DNA of 64,000 bases, taken from positions 21,235,440 to 21,299,439 of the forward strand of contig NC_089277.1 of assembly GCF_963678975.1 (NCBI RefSeq), read 5' to 3'. This DNA comes from Dysidea avara. Taxonomy: Eukaryota > Porifera > Demospongiae > Dictyoceratida > Dysideidae. Below the pieces are notes generated by a model. That model made no database searches. It worked only from the letters and a program-made list of their open reading frames with translations, and had not been told where the DNA came from. Positions 22,473 through 61,239 of this stretch are shown here, piece by piece. The position numbers and the translations under genes were made by a program. How positions within the stretch are numbered: position 1 is the stretch's first letter; the number at the start of each line of letters is the position of its first letter.

Positions 22473-22605
22473 TAGTCTCGCGTGGCCATAATCAACTCTC
22501 CACCTGGCGTTTATCGATTACTGAAATAAATAAATAAAAAGCGCCTGCATTAATCTCTAATCGATAAGCGCCGCGCGGATAGTTGGGTGTGGCTACGCGA
22601 GACTA
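22473..22605. mobile_element. 133-bp MITE with TAGTCTCGCGT ends
   Basis: Terminal inverted repeats of about 45 nt, TAGTCTCGCGTGGCCATAAT on the left and complement TAGTCTCGCGTAGCCACACC on the right, converge on GGCG(T/C)TTATCGATTA. A solitary related end occurs at about 30284-30300. Confidence 0.75.
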
Positions 22606-22799
22606 GTAGCGGATACAGTAATTCGGTTTTTCTGGCCGTTTTCCAATGTATTACATTGGTTTCCATACACGGAAGCACCCTGTACGCTAGCTCACGCGAG
22701 CAGACCAGTTGCAGTTTACGGAACTATCGATCGGCTATGCATGCGCAGCTAGCTATTCCGAATAATCGGTATGCCCTATACCATAGATAATATATTGTG

Positions 22800-23380
22800 A
22801 CAGTTACAAAAAAAGGGCTGCTTCTTTTTCAAATGGTTCGATTCTCCGCAAACTTTAATTGTGGGTTTTGTTTTCTATAGTTCAAATAATTATGGCTATA
22901 ATTAGATAATTGTATGGTAAGAGACACTTGATGATTACGTAATGGCAGATTCAGGATGGGGAATTTGGGGCAAATGCCCTCACCCCCCACCTTGTGGAGG
23001 AGCCATACTTCTGATTAAAGTATACTAAACTTAAGATCAGCTCATAAAATTCACAAAAATATGCACATTTTACTAGAATTTATTATAAATTCACCTGAAA
23101 CCAAAGTGAACCAAAGTCAAATTAACTATGAAATTTGTATTAATTCATAATTATTCAAGAAAATAAATATCCTCAGTTAAATTAATTTAGTGGTCATCAT
23201 TTACTTTACGAACATGGTTGAAATCCATGCAGAATTTATATGTTTTACACCTTCATTAATGGTTTTTATTTTACTGCACACACCATACTGTATAAGTACG
23301 TACTGTACATTTAATATGTAGCAATTTTAGCTACACCTCTACTGTACATTCATATACTGTAGACTGCCAGAGTCCAGAGT
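22800..23380. other. Intergenic sequence, nothing recognised
   Basis: AT-rich sequence with no exon signature. Confidence 0.35.
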
Positions 23381-23382
23381 AT

Positions 23383-23670
23383 TTGGTGATTATCAAATAC
23401 TATAGTAAACTGATTGATACCCTTACTGCTAAAAAGTTAAGTAGTTATTTTGTGTCACACAATACTGTATCATATCAACAAAATGTGAAGAAGAAATCAC
23501 AAGCCTACTACATCATCAGTGCAAGCAGCTATACTCTACTGCTTAGTAGAGTTATTATTCCATTGAAGGAAGGATTTGAAAGTTGTACCAATATGCATTT
23601 CTTGACATTACCAACCAATATGGCAGTGATTACATTAGACATCTATCAGCAACTATCAGAGAGAAAGTAA
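23383..23670 (+). pseudogene. CARD-like domain remnant
   Basis: An open frame of 95 codons reads YYSKLIDTLTAKKLSSYFVS, HNTVSYQQNVKKKSQAYYI, then LLLSRVIIPLKEGFESC and ending in an IYQQLSERK helix. The spacing of helices and the FVSHN.VS turn resemble the CARD-like domains of many sponge signalling proteins (my recollection of the pattern, not a search). The second half appears diverged, and no neighbouring exons were found, so a decayed or orphan exon is likely. Confidence 0.45.
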
Positions 23671-23699
23671 CTGAAATGAAAACAGAAGCTGATACGAAA

Positions 23700-26600
23700 G
23701 GTGATGTGTCTAATGTGCACATAATTTAAGACAAGTGTGCTATCATGAGTCCCTTTTAATTAAAACCGATTCATTACTGAAATATTAAGGAAGCCCTATA
23801 TCGAAGACAAAAACTGGAAGTATACAGTATAGTTAAATCTCCGATATAGGAAGTTTTCTGAAACTCAAGTAGGTTCTTATGACAGACATGCACCAAAATG
23901 CCTATTTTCCCACATGCTTTGTGTTCACAGGCCTAGTGGCACACTCTTGTTTCTCTGAATAACTTAGCTATAATTATTATTGCTGAAATGTACAAACTGC
24001 CCAATTTGTGCCTTTAACTGTACCTACAGGAACACAACTCTGAGGATTTTTCTATTTCTTAACTGCTCACAGTGGAATTGAAATAAGCAAAGGCTTCATC
24101 ATTCCCAAATAAAACAACAACAAGTACCAGGGCAGCACACTTCTTGTCTTCTCAAGTAACGCATGAACACATCAAAACATGATCAAACAACTTGAAACTA
24201 AACAACATTTGATCCTAAAGGTGGTGTTTAACTATAACCTGTAGATATATGTACATTATATTCAGCTTGTGCAAACAAACAGAGATGCTGTACTCTAATA
24301 GAGCAGTCACATAAATAAGTTGTGTGCAGTCTAACATTAATAACAAAAGATAATGCAGATTGTGATACTTTGTAGCTTTTGAATTGTCATGTCCCACCTA
24401 CTAGATGGAAACCACGTGTGTTCAGTGTTGTACCAAATCCTCCCTTTTTCAAGTTAACAGCTATAAATTGCAATAGGCTAAAATTAACTGAACTTATTTA
24501 TTACATAGTCATGTGGCACCGTACCATTCTTATACTTGTTAGAGCAAAAGTGTACAGAGCCACAACATTTGTTTATCTAATCATTACCTGTCCATGATTC
24601 CCATGAATAATATACCATGCATATACATAGTTATTGTTGCATGGAACCATATTGCGTTACAATACAATTGCCGCAGATTGATACATATGCAAACATGTTG
24701 TAGTCTTAAAACAGATTTTATAAATAATTGATCCTTATGTACTACTGCAGGTAGAGATGATAAGAGTGCAGCACTAACCATGCACACAGGTGGACAACAG
24801 CAAAATCTTAACTGAATATTTATACACAATTACACATTATTTAGCTATAATTTAGTTTTCCCTCCTAAAACAGAGTGAGGTTTAATTTTTTTCACATTTT
24901 CAGTATTCTTGTTTGCTACGTATATATATAGCTAGCTATAGTAATTATATCTTTATGCAGTTTCATATACTTTTGGTACTGAAAATTAAATATAGCTTTG
25001 CACAACACTTTTTAAATTATAAGGGTATAATTGGTATTTTATATGTACATATATACATTGTTTGAACAGTATCTAAAAATCAGGTCATGTGGTCTGTTAA
25101 TTCATCAGGTGATGGGCATTTGTGCTATGCCATTATTCTATGAGCTAGTTACTCACTTCATTAATAATGCTTGTGCTGTTCTAGTTTATTAGAGTATAGC
25201 CTGCACTATACTGACTGTCTATTATATTGCAAGAAGGATTAGTCTCACATATACACTATTTTTTCTACTATATAGTTTGCGAACTGTAGCTCTAGATTAT
25301 CAGCTTTTAGTGGTAGTCTTTGTTATCTCCATGTACTGCTCTGCACATTTGCATGGAAATATTCTAACATGCTTCATGTTTTCAAATTTTGTGTTAGCTC
25401 ATGCACTGCTTGCAGCAAGAAATGCTCTATAGTGGTCAAAAAATTGTCATAGGCAATTATCATGCATGAATCCAGTAGAAATTAATAATTGTTCTACATG
25501 CACCACTTGACATTATTTGCATATAACCAAACTACACTATCACTTAATAGGTTTAGAAATAGTTATAGCGATGAGGAAACATGTGCAGTAAGATGATGCA
25601 CCAGGGGAGGAGGGGAAGAGCCTAAATAACCACCAATAAAAATACACAGGCCTTTAAAAATCAAAATCCTTTGTGTATACATATGTAATCATGTGTTCTC
25701 ACCAGTGTGACACACACTCAGCATGAGCATATACTGTAGCATGTTCCAGTGAAGGAGTCTGGGGGGCATGATCCTCCAGGAAATTTGAAAATTTTACAAG
25801 ATTGAATCATTTTAATGGATTGAAAATTGTGAAAAAGTGTAAGAAAGGATTAATATCTGGATGCATCCTTAAGCAAATAGCTAGCCATATTTTAATTAGC
25901 CCCTGAGAGATACAATAGAGCATGCCAAAATAATGCTTTAAAGCCTACACTTGAAATTTTTGTGCACAAATCTCTATTCAGGCTCAAGAGATATGGTACG
26001 GAGTATGAGAAATATACTGTAGGTTCCATCACTTCTAGAATTTAGAAACCATAAATTAAGAGTGAACAGCTAAGCAAGTTGTTAGTTGCAATTGCTTGCT
26101 GCAATATAAGAAAATAGTTTGCTGCCTTACATCACATAAACTAAACTTGTGTGTTGCCAAACTGTTTAAACTAGCAAGTCAAATATGCTCAGAATTTTGC
26201 CCAAAATGCTTTCAGCATAATTTCCCAAAATTTTTCCTACTATGCTCTTCAGTGTTCCCATTATGCTTGCATTATGCTCCTAGGTTAGCAACATTTCTTA
26301 CCAATTATCTTGTAATCAGTGAATGCTCTATTAGAGTATTTCACTACAAAGTGACTGTTCTATTAGAGATGTATCAGAGCTATGGACTTTGTTATAATTA
26401 TTATGTTTAACTGTGTGTACACATGCATACAACATATTGAGAGATGCATTTAATAAGAATAATAGACTCACCTTGTGGACCAGTCCTTGTCCCATAGTGG
26501 GGGAATCCCAGCCTGTTACAGAGAGTATCAATCTAAGGAACTGTGTATAATACATTTGAGTGCTCTATTGCAGTTTCCACTAACTGCTCTATCAGGGAGT

Positions 26601-27080
26601 ATCAGTCTATTTTTGTGGAATTAACTCCATAGTTTGAAATATCCACCTATGTAATATACTAACAGTATGCTGGCATAGTACTCCAGCCACAATAATTATG
26701 CTTTTTATTATGCTGACATATTTTACACAGGCCTACTAATAAGTGTAGCTATATAGTTCTTTTGCAAATTATTTTAATTGCTTGCCCAAACATCAATGTA
26801 CACTAGAAGAGTTTGTATTAAAGCATCCAGATGTTGTAAAATCTGCTGTTACTCTTATGTAGAACACATTGGGTAGAAGGAATAAATGCTTTGAAAGTAC
26901 ATATTGCTAGATAGATATAGATCCATTGGAAGTTGTTTTGAAAATTTTTGTCACATTGAAGAAAATTCTGGAGTAGAGAAAGTGTCATTCAGGCATCGTC
27001 ACTCATAAAGAGGATTGATTTTGAATTCATCATCAACATACAGCACAAAAGGTAATTGTTTATATAATTGTAATGACAAT
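23700..27080. other. Long gene-poor stretch with repeat fragments
   Basis: No gene found. Bases 25570-25800 contain an eroded relative of the hAT-like element at 10410-11262 (shared GAGTCTGGGGGGCATG-type phrase). TCTATTAGAGTA-type motifs occur at 24293, 26326, 26358, 26563 and 26589. Confidence 0.45.
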
Positions 27081-27084
27081 ATTT

Positions 27085-27600
27085 CTACAGAAAAGAAGAA
27101 TTGATCTGGCCAAACCAAGTTCAGTTGGCAATTAAAACTCTTGAAGATGCCAAATGTTTCAAATTTTCACCATGATTTCGACAAACAAGCCACTAAGCAA
27201 GCAAGTGTAGATGAGACAATCACATTACTGAAATGTTTTGTCAACCACTGCAGGTGAAACACCACACAGATGGTCATGGGTTACTTTCAGGTTATTGTAC
27301 ATAACTATTCCATTCCTACAGTATATAATATTATTACAGGTTTACAACAGAGATTTTCTGATGGTCAAGATACTGCAATAAAAAGAACTATGCTATTGAC
27401 ATGCAATGTTATTACTAACCCTGTAACCCAATCTGGAAGAACATTTCAGGAAAATTTTACTCTGATGAGGTTCCTAGGTTCCCTGTTGCCATGCATGGTG
27501 TTGAATCAGAATTACAGTGGTTTAGTAAAATGCATGTAGAAAGATCAGTCAGAGTTCTATCAGCTTTGAAAGAATACTTGAACATGATTAAAGTTAACAT
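27085..27600 (+). pseudogene. Possible decayed hAT-like transposase fragment
   Basis: With frame changes the plus strand gives short stretches such as VDETITLLKCFVNHC and YFQVIVHNYSIPTVYNIITG then LQQRFSDGQ. The Y..x.I.N....ID.L...F...LQ.RF shape is what hAT-type (zinc-finger MYM-like) transposases show after the DDE core. No ends were found, and the assignment rests on one motif. Confidence 0.3.
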
Positions 27601-28080
27601 TACATTAACCACTGCTACCCTGATTTGCCCAAACATTTATTATATTATAACAATTTTGGCTATTTTTTGAAGCAAAACAAACATATTCTACTTTATAATG
27701 CAACTTAAACATGAAATACAGTGGAAAATACTGTAGTAGATTTACCAGTTTGGCATGCACTAATGCATATTCACAGAGACATGCCAGTAGATACATACCA
27801 CATGTATAGATAATTGTAGAGTTTGCTATTAAACACACCTGCACAATCAAATTAAACAACAATCTCACTGATAACTGATGGTCCTTTCTCTTGAAATCTC
27901 AATGAGTGTTTGAAGTGTATGAAAATAGTAAATGCAATCTGAGAGCTTACATTTTCAAAATTTTCCTGTGAAGCCACCCATGCAGAAACCCCTAAAACTA
28001 CTATGCTTCACATGCAGGGTGCTGTGCATGTGTTCTTATATATGGATACCAATCATCAAAATTTCTAGAGCTGCCATTCA
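27600..28080. other. Intergenic sequence, nothing recognised
   Basis: Only short unsupported open frames. Confidence 0.3.
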
Positions 28081-28084
28081 TTGG

Positions 28085-28345
28085 TTGAATTGTACAGGGT
28101 GGCTTTCTGTAGTTGAACTCTCTACGAGATGTGGAAAACTCTCTACTGGGTGACTTGACTTGTTTGTGGCTAAACATTGCATTGTGACTTGATTGTAGTT
28201 GATCTCTCTATGAGGTGATATCTAACATAGCTAAACTCTATCTAGTTTAGCTGGTGACTTATTTGTGGCTGAACTCTCTACAGGGTGACTTATTAGCTGA
28301 ACTCTCTAGGATGACTTGTTATGTAGTTGAACTCTACAAACCTCA
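28085..28345. repeat. Second locus of the 31-bp minisatellite (inverted)
   Basis: Units of the form TGTAGTTGAACTCTCTAC and GGTGACTTGTTTGTGGCTGA repeat six to eight times with indels. They are the reverse complement of the array at 12150-12885. Confidence 0.75.
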
Positions 28346-28349
28346 TAAG

Positions 28350-28890
28350 CCAGCTTTGGGGCTTGCAATTACAAAAAGAAGATATCTACACCAAAGTAGT
28401 CAAGATGTGAAAAAGATTAACACAGCATAATTCATACACAAATACTGACTGTATTTATTCCGTCTATGTTTTGGTGTTGGAACCAATAGTCCAAAAACTC
28501 TACCTTGGCTCAAACATAAACAGACCACAGCCCCCAATAGTGAATAACATTAGAGTCATTTGTAGATTTGAGGTTCGTTCTGTCTCATTATAGGGAGTTT
28601 TTAAAAATAGTTGTTCCAATACTGAATAAATATGGGGTTAGAATAGGTAGTATTTTGGAACACTATTTTTGCTGTGTAACACCCTCCAAAAAAGGTTTAA
28701 AAGTTGTGAAATTAAAAATGGCGGCCATGAAATGGCTGCAATGATGCTAATACCAATCATTTCAATCATGATGGCATGATCATTGGCATAAGCATCATGC
28801 CCCCACTTTTGATTTTGCAATTTTTATCACCTATGGTCTTTTTAGGGCCACAGCATTTTTCCACAGCTTGGCTTTTCTGGCATAGATACC
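28350..28890. repeat. Diverged relative of the 13060-13405 palindromic MITE
   Basis: AAAAATGGCGGCCATGAAAT near 28712 and the CTTTTTAGGGCCACAGC stretch near 28838 match the arms at 13150 and 13350. The two arms here are separated by unrelated sequence at 28430-28680, and they pair poorly. Confidence 0.55.
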
Positions 28891-28899
28891 CTGATAGAA

Positions 28900-29900
28900 C
28901 AGTCAGAAATGTTTTACTATATAGTAGCTAACTATCCATTCAAGGATCTACATTGACAGCCTGTGAATTTGATTGATTATTACAATAGCTGTCATAGATT
29001 AAGTATATAGACTAGCTAAGTCATCAGCAATGAAAGCTTGCTACTCCTTTGAAACCATAAACATTTTAAAAGATTCAACTATTAAGCATATAGAAGTTTA
29101 CAAAGTATTCTATTAGTTAGGTTGCTTAAAGCCAATTTAAAACTAATGTGCAGCTAAAGACACCAGTCAGTCAGTAAAAATTCAACTGATAAAATTTCAT
29201 AGCAGCATTTTGGAAATGTTTCAGGTCATGCTTAAGGTACTTTTGAGTGTGGTGATACCTCACCAATACTGCCCGGTAGGTTTGAGCAGTCTATTATGCT
29301 CCAAAATTTGCCTATCATATTAAAAGTGTAGTATTCATTACAATACTTTCCCAAACTTGTAATGGAGCCAAACCATACATGACTTAAGGAGTGGCTATTA
29401 TCACTAACCAATGACTCTAATTGACGCATATATACAATTTTTTTTCTAATTCCCATCAAACATAAATTATGGAACCAACTCCCTGCTGATGTAATTAATT
29501 CCTCTACCCTAATGAGTTTTGTAATAACTTAAGTAATTTTATGATCACGTACACCTGTTCATTATAATCTTTCGATTGCTGGACTGTAATAATTATAATA
29601 GTCTATTGATAACACTTTTACTGTCACCACACTAATCATCTGGTTGGCTGAAATGTTAATTCTCTTGACAAAATTCACTTTTCATTTTTAGCTATTTTTC
29701 AGGATCCAGCTCAATTTGTACACACTTTAGTTTTTGGAATTTCCCCAATTTTTTGTCTATTGATTATGCTTGCTTTTATGCATTTCAGAAAAATATATAC
29801 AATATGCTTTTATTTGTGAGTTTTATCTTTGTGCAGAGACATTTTCATATAATAAACTGTAAACTGACTTCATCTGCAACATACATATTATAGCAATAGC
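28900..29900. other. Intergenic sequence, nothing recognised
   Basis: AT-rich; no coding signature on either strand. A single truncated relative of the modular repeat may lie at 29180-29290 (TCACCAATACTGCC). Confidence 0.3.
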
Positions 29901-29908
29901 TTGTAGTG

Positions 29909-31180
29909 TTGCACCGATAATCGGATCAGTTATCGGAAAAACCATATATCAGCTTGTTTTTTGTATATTGGTATCGGATTGGCACCACACTGAAAAAAGC
30001 AGCAAATACAGATAATAATGTGTATGTATTTATAAATACATGATCATGTACACTGAATGGTGTTTACAAATGCATTTACCGTAGATTGGAAAATATGTGA
30101 CAGTAAGAATATTTCGTGGTTGCTTATACCAATGAAAATAAATTATGTGAAATATTTTCACTCTAGAATATTTTCTATTTGAGAAAGGCTGAGCCGTCAA
30201 AATCAAAGTTAAAGCACTCGAGGAATGAGTGCACTGTTGGAGAAGAAAGACTAATGGCCTACTGTCAGGGTTCCAATACCTAGTCTCACGTGGCCAGTCA
30301 CAGCTGGGCAATTTATTTATTTTTATTTTGGCAAAGCGGCTAAAATAGCCTGTACACCAAATCATGATAGAAAAACATACGTATTATTAGTCCGATACAT
30401 ATCCAGCTCTGACTTGAAGTCATTCAATGAGTGTGCCTCAATAATATGCTGTGGTAAATTGTTCAGTCCAAGAATTCACTACATAATGAGAAAAAAAGTT
30501 ACTTTGTAGCAAACAAGAATGGCACTTGTAAATTTTTAAATGATGTCCTCTTGTAATTCCTGATGACTGTGTGAAAAATTCAGTTACATTGATATCCACT
30601 AAATTATTAAATATCTGATATAGAAGTATCATGTGACCATGCTGACGACAATAATTAAGTGAAGGCAACCTTAATTCTGTGAGTCTTGTCCCATAGTCAC
30701 TATCATGCAAATTGTTTATCAATTTTGTTGCTCTTCACTGGATTGCCCGTTCAATGTACAATAGGTACCCGTATATCAACTTTTACTAATCGTATCTTGC
30801 AAGTTCATTTCTGGCACACCAGCGTAATTATTTGCTGTACAGAAAAATTCGCTAGTAAAATATTTTCATGGCTTAGGCTGTCCACGAAAATATAACATTG
30901 AATTTGTTTTTAAACTAAATTTTCTCGAATGAAAATTTCCCAATTTACAGTAGTGGCATTTCTTGTATCACAAATGTTGTTATTTCTGCTTCAGTGTACT
31001 GTCAGCTGTTGTTGTAGCAATACTGCTGCTATAAACAAGCTAAATTGGTCCTTCACAATCAAATGTCAAGTAAAAATTGCTTCAAAATAGATATGATGTG
31101 CTATATCTGATCTGCTACATTTATCAGCTTGAAAACATTATTCAATATTGGTTATCAGGATATCGGCAAAATAGCTTGAA
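29909..31180. mobile_element. Probable hAT-like element remnant
   Basis: Left end TTGCACCGATAATCGGATCA and a right-hand region containing TTGGTTATCAGGATATCGGC form a loose inverted pair typical of degenerate hAT ends. The inside holds a LINE fragment and no transposase. Confidence 0.35.
30380..30765 (-). mobile_element. LINE reverse-transcriptase 3'-end fragment
   Basis: The minus strand reads RATKLINNLHDSDYGTRLTE, LRLPSLNYCRQHGHMILLYQ, then TRGHHLKIYK and NFFSHYVVNSW. This is the conserved tail that follows the RT domain in non-LTR elements (..YR..RGDMI..FK....TRGH..K....R...R..FF..R....WN). A stop interrupts the first helix, so it is inactive. Confidence 0.75.
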
Positions 31181-31370
31181 AAGGGAATGTCCTCCAGTTA
31201 GTATTCATATTAGAACAGGAGGTTGGGGGCCATATTTGTAATCCCTTAGATTCTGAAGCTATAGACATTTTATTGTCTAATAAATTATATTGTTTTTTAT
31301 GCAAATAATTATAATAACGTATGTGTATAAAATATTATGCATGCTTTCTGAATAGCTTGGATTCATCTAC

Positions 31371-31869
31371 TAGTGCTGGGTGATATAGATTTTTCTTATG
31401 TCATGTCATGGCAAAATTTATTCACGATATGAATGTATAATTATATCACGATATAACGGTTGATAGCTTACAAGTTACAATATTTTAATAGTCTTAAGGT
31501 TGAATCTGCAATACCTTTGTCATCTTATCTATTACAAGTGTAATTGAATTGGTTCTTTGAACTACTGTTCTTACTGCTAACTGCATTGTATTGACCATTG
31601 TAAACATATTTGTTTATTTACCTAGCACCTTTTAAAATAGAAAGGATACTAGATTGGGTGTACATGTTACCAGAATATCTAATGGTACAACTACACTCTC
31701 AATGAGGGTGCAGTGCAAGGCTTGGAAAAACTAGAGACACCATTTTACAAGCTTACATAGTACTGGGTAGATCACGTGAGTTCTATCATGATAATAATTT
31801 CTAGCTATCATATCATGACATAAATAAATATCACAATACATAATATATTCATTATATTGCCCGGCACTA
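31371..31869. mobile_element. 499-bp hAT MITE with perfect 8-bp target duplication
   Basis: Ends TAGTGCTGGGTGATAT and ATATTGCCCGGCACTA are imperfect inverted repeats. TCATCTAC occurs immediately on both sides (31363-31370 and 31870-31877), exactly the 8-bp duplication expected of hAT. No coding capacity. Confidence 0.85.
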
Positions 31870-31879
31870 TCATCTACAG

Positions 31880-33390
31880 AGTTGTAGTAATAAACTAGGA
31901 TAGCAACTGCTCGGTAATTGTAACTTGCATTTGCAGCATCCCACGCCAAGAACATAATTTAGGCATTCACCAGCCATCAATATCATCAGAGATTCACTGT
32001 ATTGTCTTCCAATAATCATAATCATCAAATCATATTTTGTTTAAAATCAGACAATGAGATGTGCTAGATGAAACTGCTTTGGTACTACTGTAATTGGCAC
32101 ATGACTGAATGTGTCCTATAAAACTCAAACCCACAATAAAAAGCATTCATTCCATCGAACATAAACTTGCAGTAAGACTGTAGTGCATCTTTCTACTCAT
32201 TGTCATGAATCATTTTACCATCCAAAACAGATTAGCCCTCAACTGTTATTTGTATTGTGGCAGAAATTTCCCCATTATGCTGCTAATTATGCTCCGTTAT
32301 GCCAGTATTTTGCTCTATACTTTCATCCCGTTTTCCCAAAAATTACGCCGGCATAATTGACACAAGCTTAATACTGCCCAGGCACCATGAAGGTATTATG
32401 AGGCTGGTTTAAGGGTAATAATTTGGCTTAGTACATATAAAAACCCAAACCTTCATGATCCAATACTATCGTATTGCACAAAATTTGACAGGGTAAACCC
32501 TCCCATAAGCCCCCTCATCCAAGTTCCTTGTGATCTAGTTTGGTAACTCCTTTCAGAACTAGACCTTGAAAATCATCACTGGAAGCCATTTTAAATTCTC
32601 TTGGAAGACAAAAGATGGGTGTGGCTCACAAAAAAATGTGCATGCATCATCTATTATTAGCCATCTCACAAATTATAGCACAAACCAGTGACTGTTACCT
32701 GCATACTCATCATAATAGACTACTTGTCTCTGCATCTAGGCATATTAGCGTGTGGGTGAGCGATCCATTACAACAGTACAAGACTGGCAATATTGAGTGC
32801 TTCCTCTGGAGCATTTCTTTTAACTAACTCATGTAAGCCCAGAGTGGCGGAACAGAGTTTGATGATAGAGCAGTCGATACCATTTCAGGCACCAAAGCCA
32901 TTATTGATAGCAGTCAGTGTTTACGCTAAGGGTGGTTGGGAGGGACTTCCCCTTAAAATTGTGAGTGCACTTATTTTTAAGGTTGTTTTAAAAATTTTAC
33001 TTACCAACAATCCTTTTGAAAGATGATTGTGACAGCAAAAACAGTATCCCTAGTGTCCACCATAGAGAGAATACTTGGGTAGTATTACATAATATACACA
33101 AGATACAATGTGAAACAAGTGTGTCATAGCAAAGATGAAATATCATACGAAACATACACATACATACACTGTTACAAACACACTGAGTTACACTAAGATA
33201 TATGTCCCTGTATAAACAAGTGTTGTTTGTCCATACTGAGATTAGCATATGTGACTGGATCTACGAAAACTGTTCTTATCGCCCAAGACAGAAAGTTTGA
33301 TTTTTTCACACAAACACAAAGCTTAATGAATGCACTATCAAGTTTCACTACCACAGTCGACCAGAGTAAAGTGATCTGCTTTTGCTGTCT
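31880..33390. other. Intergenic sequence with a truncated modular repeat
   Basis: Bases 32370-32470 match the end segment of the modular repeat family (AAACCTTCATGATCC). No exon recognised. Open frames at 32615 and 32793 have no family signature. Confidence 0.4.
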
Positions 33391-33700
33391 GCTTTTCTAA
33401 AGCACAGTAGCGAGCCGTACGAGTGGTCTGGAGTCTTGATGGAGCTCTGGCCAACTAGGAGATGGCTGTGTGTGGCTGTGCAGCTCCGTGGTGCTGGACA
33501 ATGACCTGTGCTGTAAATTTCCTTTCATTTTAGCCAGTTCTAAGCCCTGAATGGCCCATAACTTGGCCTAATTCACCCCAACACGTTTCTTTTCAATTTT
33601 TGAACACCATCTTGCCTGCCTTCTAGGGCCCCCACCTCCCACCCTTCTGGAGCTTGCCTGATACAGACAACCTCAGTTTAAAAACTATCTAAAATGGCGG
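33390..33700. other. Slightly GC-richer stretch downstream of the CDC5L stop
   Basis: It starts 87 nt past the CDC5L stop and could include its 3' untranslated region, but it also reads like a dispersed repeat. No clear polyadenylation signal stands out. Confidence 0.3.
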
Positions 33701-33786
33701 GAAACTTAGCTGGTGACTACTTCTTCACTGGATGATCAGGAAGGTAAGAAATTGTTGTAAAATGTGTGAAAATTTAGTATGCATAG

Positions 33787-60934
<27,148 letters not shown>

Positions 60935-60966
60935 CTTGGCGGCTGTTGTAGCTAGTGCAACAAATG

Positions 60967-61238
60967 CAGGGGCGTAGGTAGGATTTCCAAAAGGGGGGTT
61001 CTGCCCTAAGTATAGAATTTCGTAGGTGTGCACATGTAAACACGTGTACACGTGTATTCTTATAAATTCATTCGCAATAGCGAGTAGAGGTACTTGAATT
61101 CCTCTGCCTGAAGACCTGTAGCTACCCATTTCAGTGGATTTGTGTAAGTTCTAGTTAACCAGTATCACGATTTTAAAAACTTAACTCTGAAAAGGGGGTT
61201 CGTCCGAACCCTTTGAACCCCCCCTGGCTACGCCCCTG
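60967..61238. mobile_element. 272-bp hAT-type MITE just upstream of the CDC5L start
   Basis: Ends CAGGGGCGTAGGTAGG and CCTGGCTACGCCCCTG are inverted repeats, and AAATG flanks both sides. It begins 33 nt before the CDC5L ATG, inside what should be the 5' untranslated region or promoter. Confidence 0.8.
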
Positions 61239-61239
61239 A

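Noticed and set aside
22800..22860. GGTTCGATTCT as a tRNA B box
   Set aside because: No A box or acceptor stem at the right distance upstream; no cloverleaf can be drawn.
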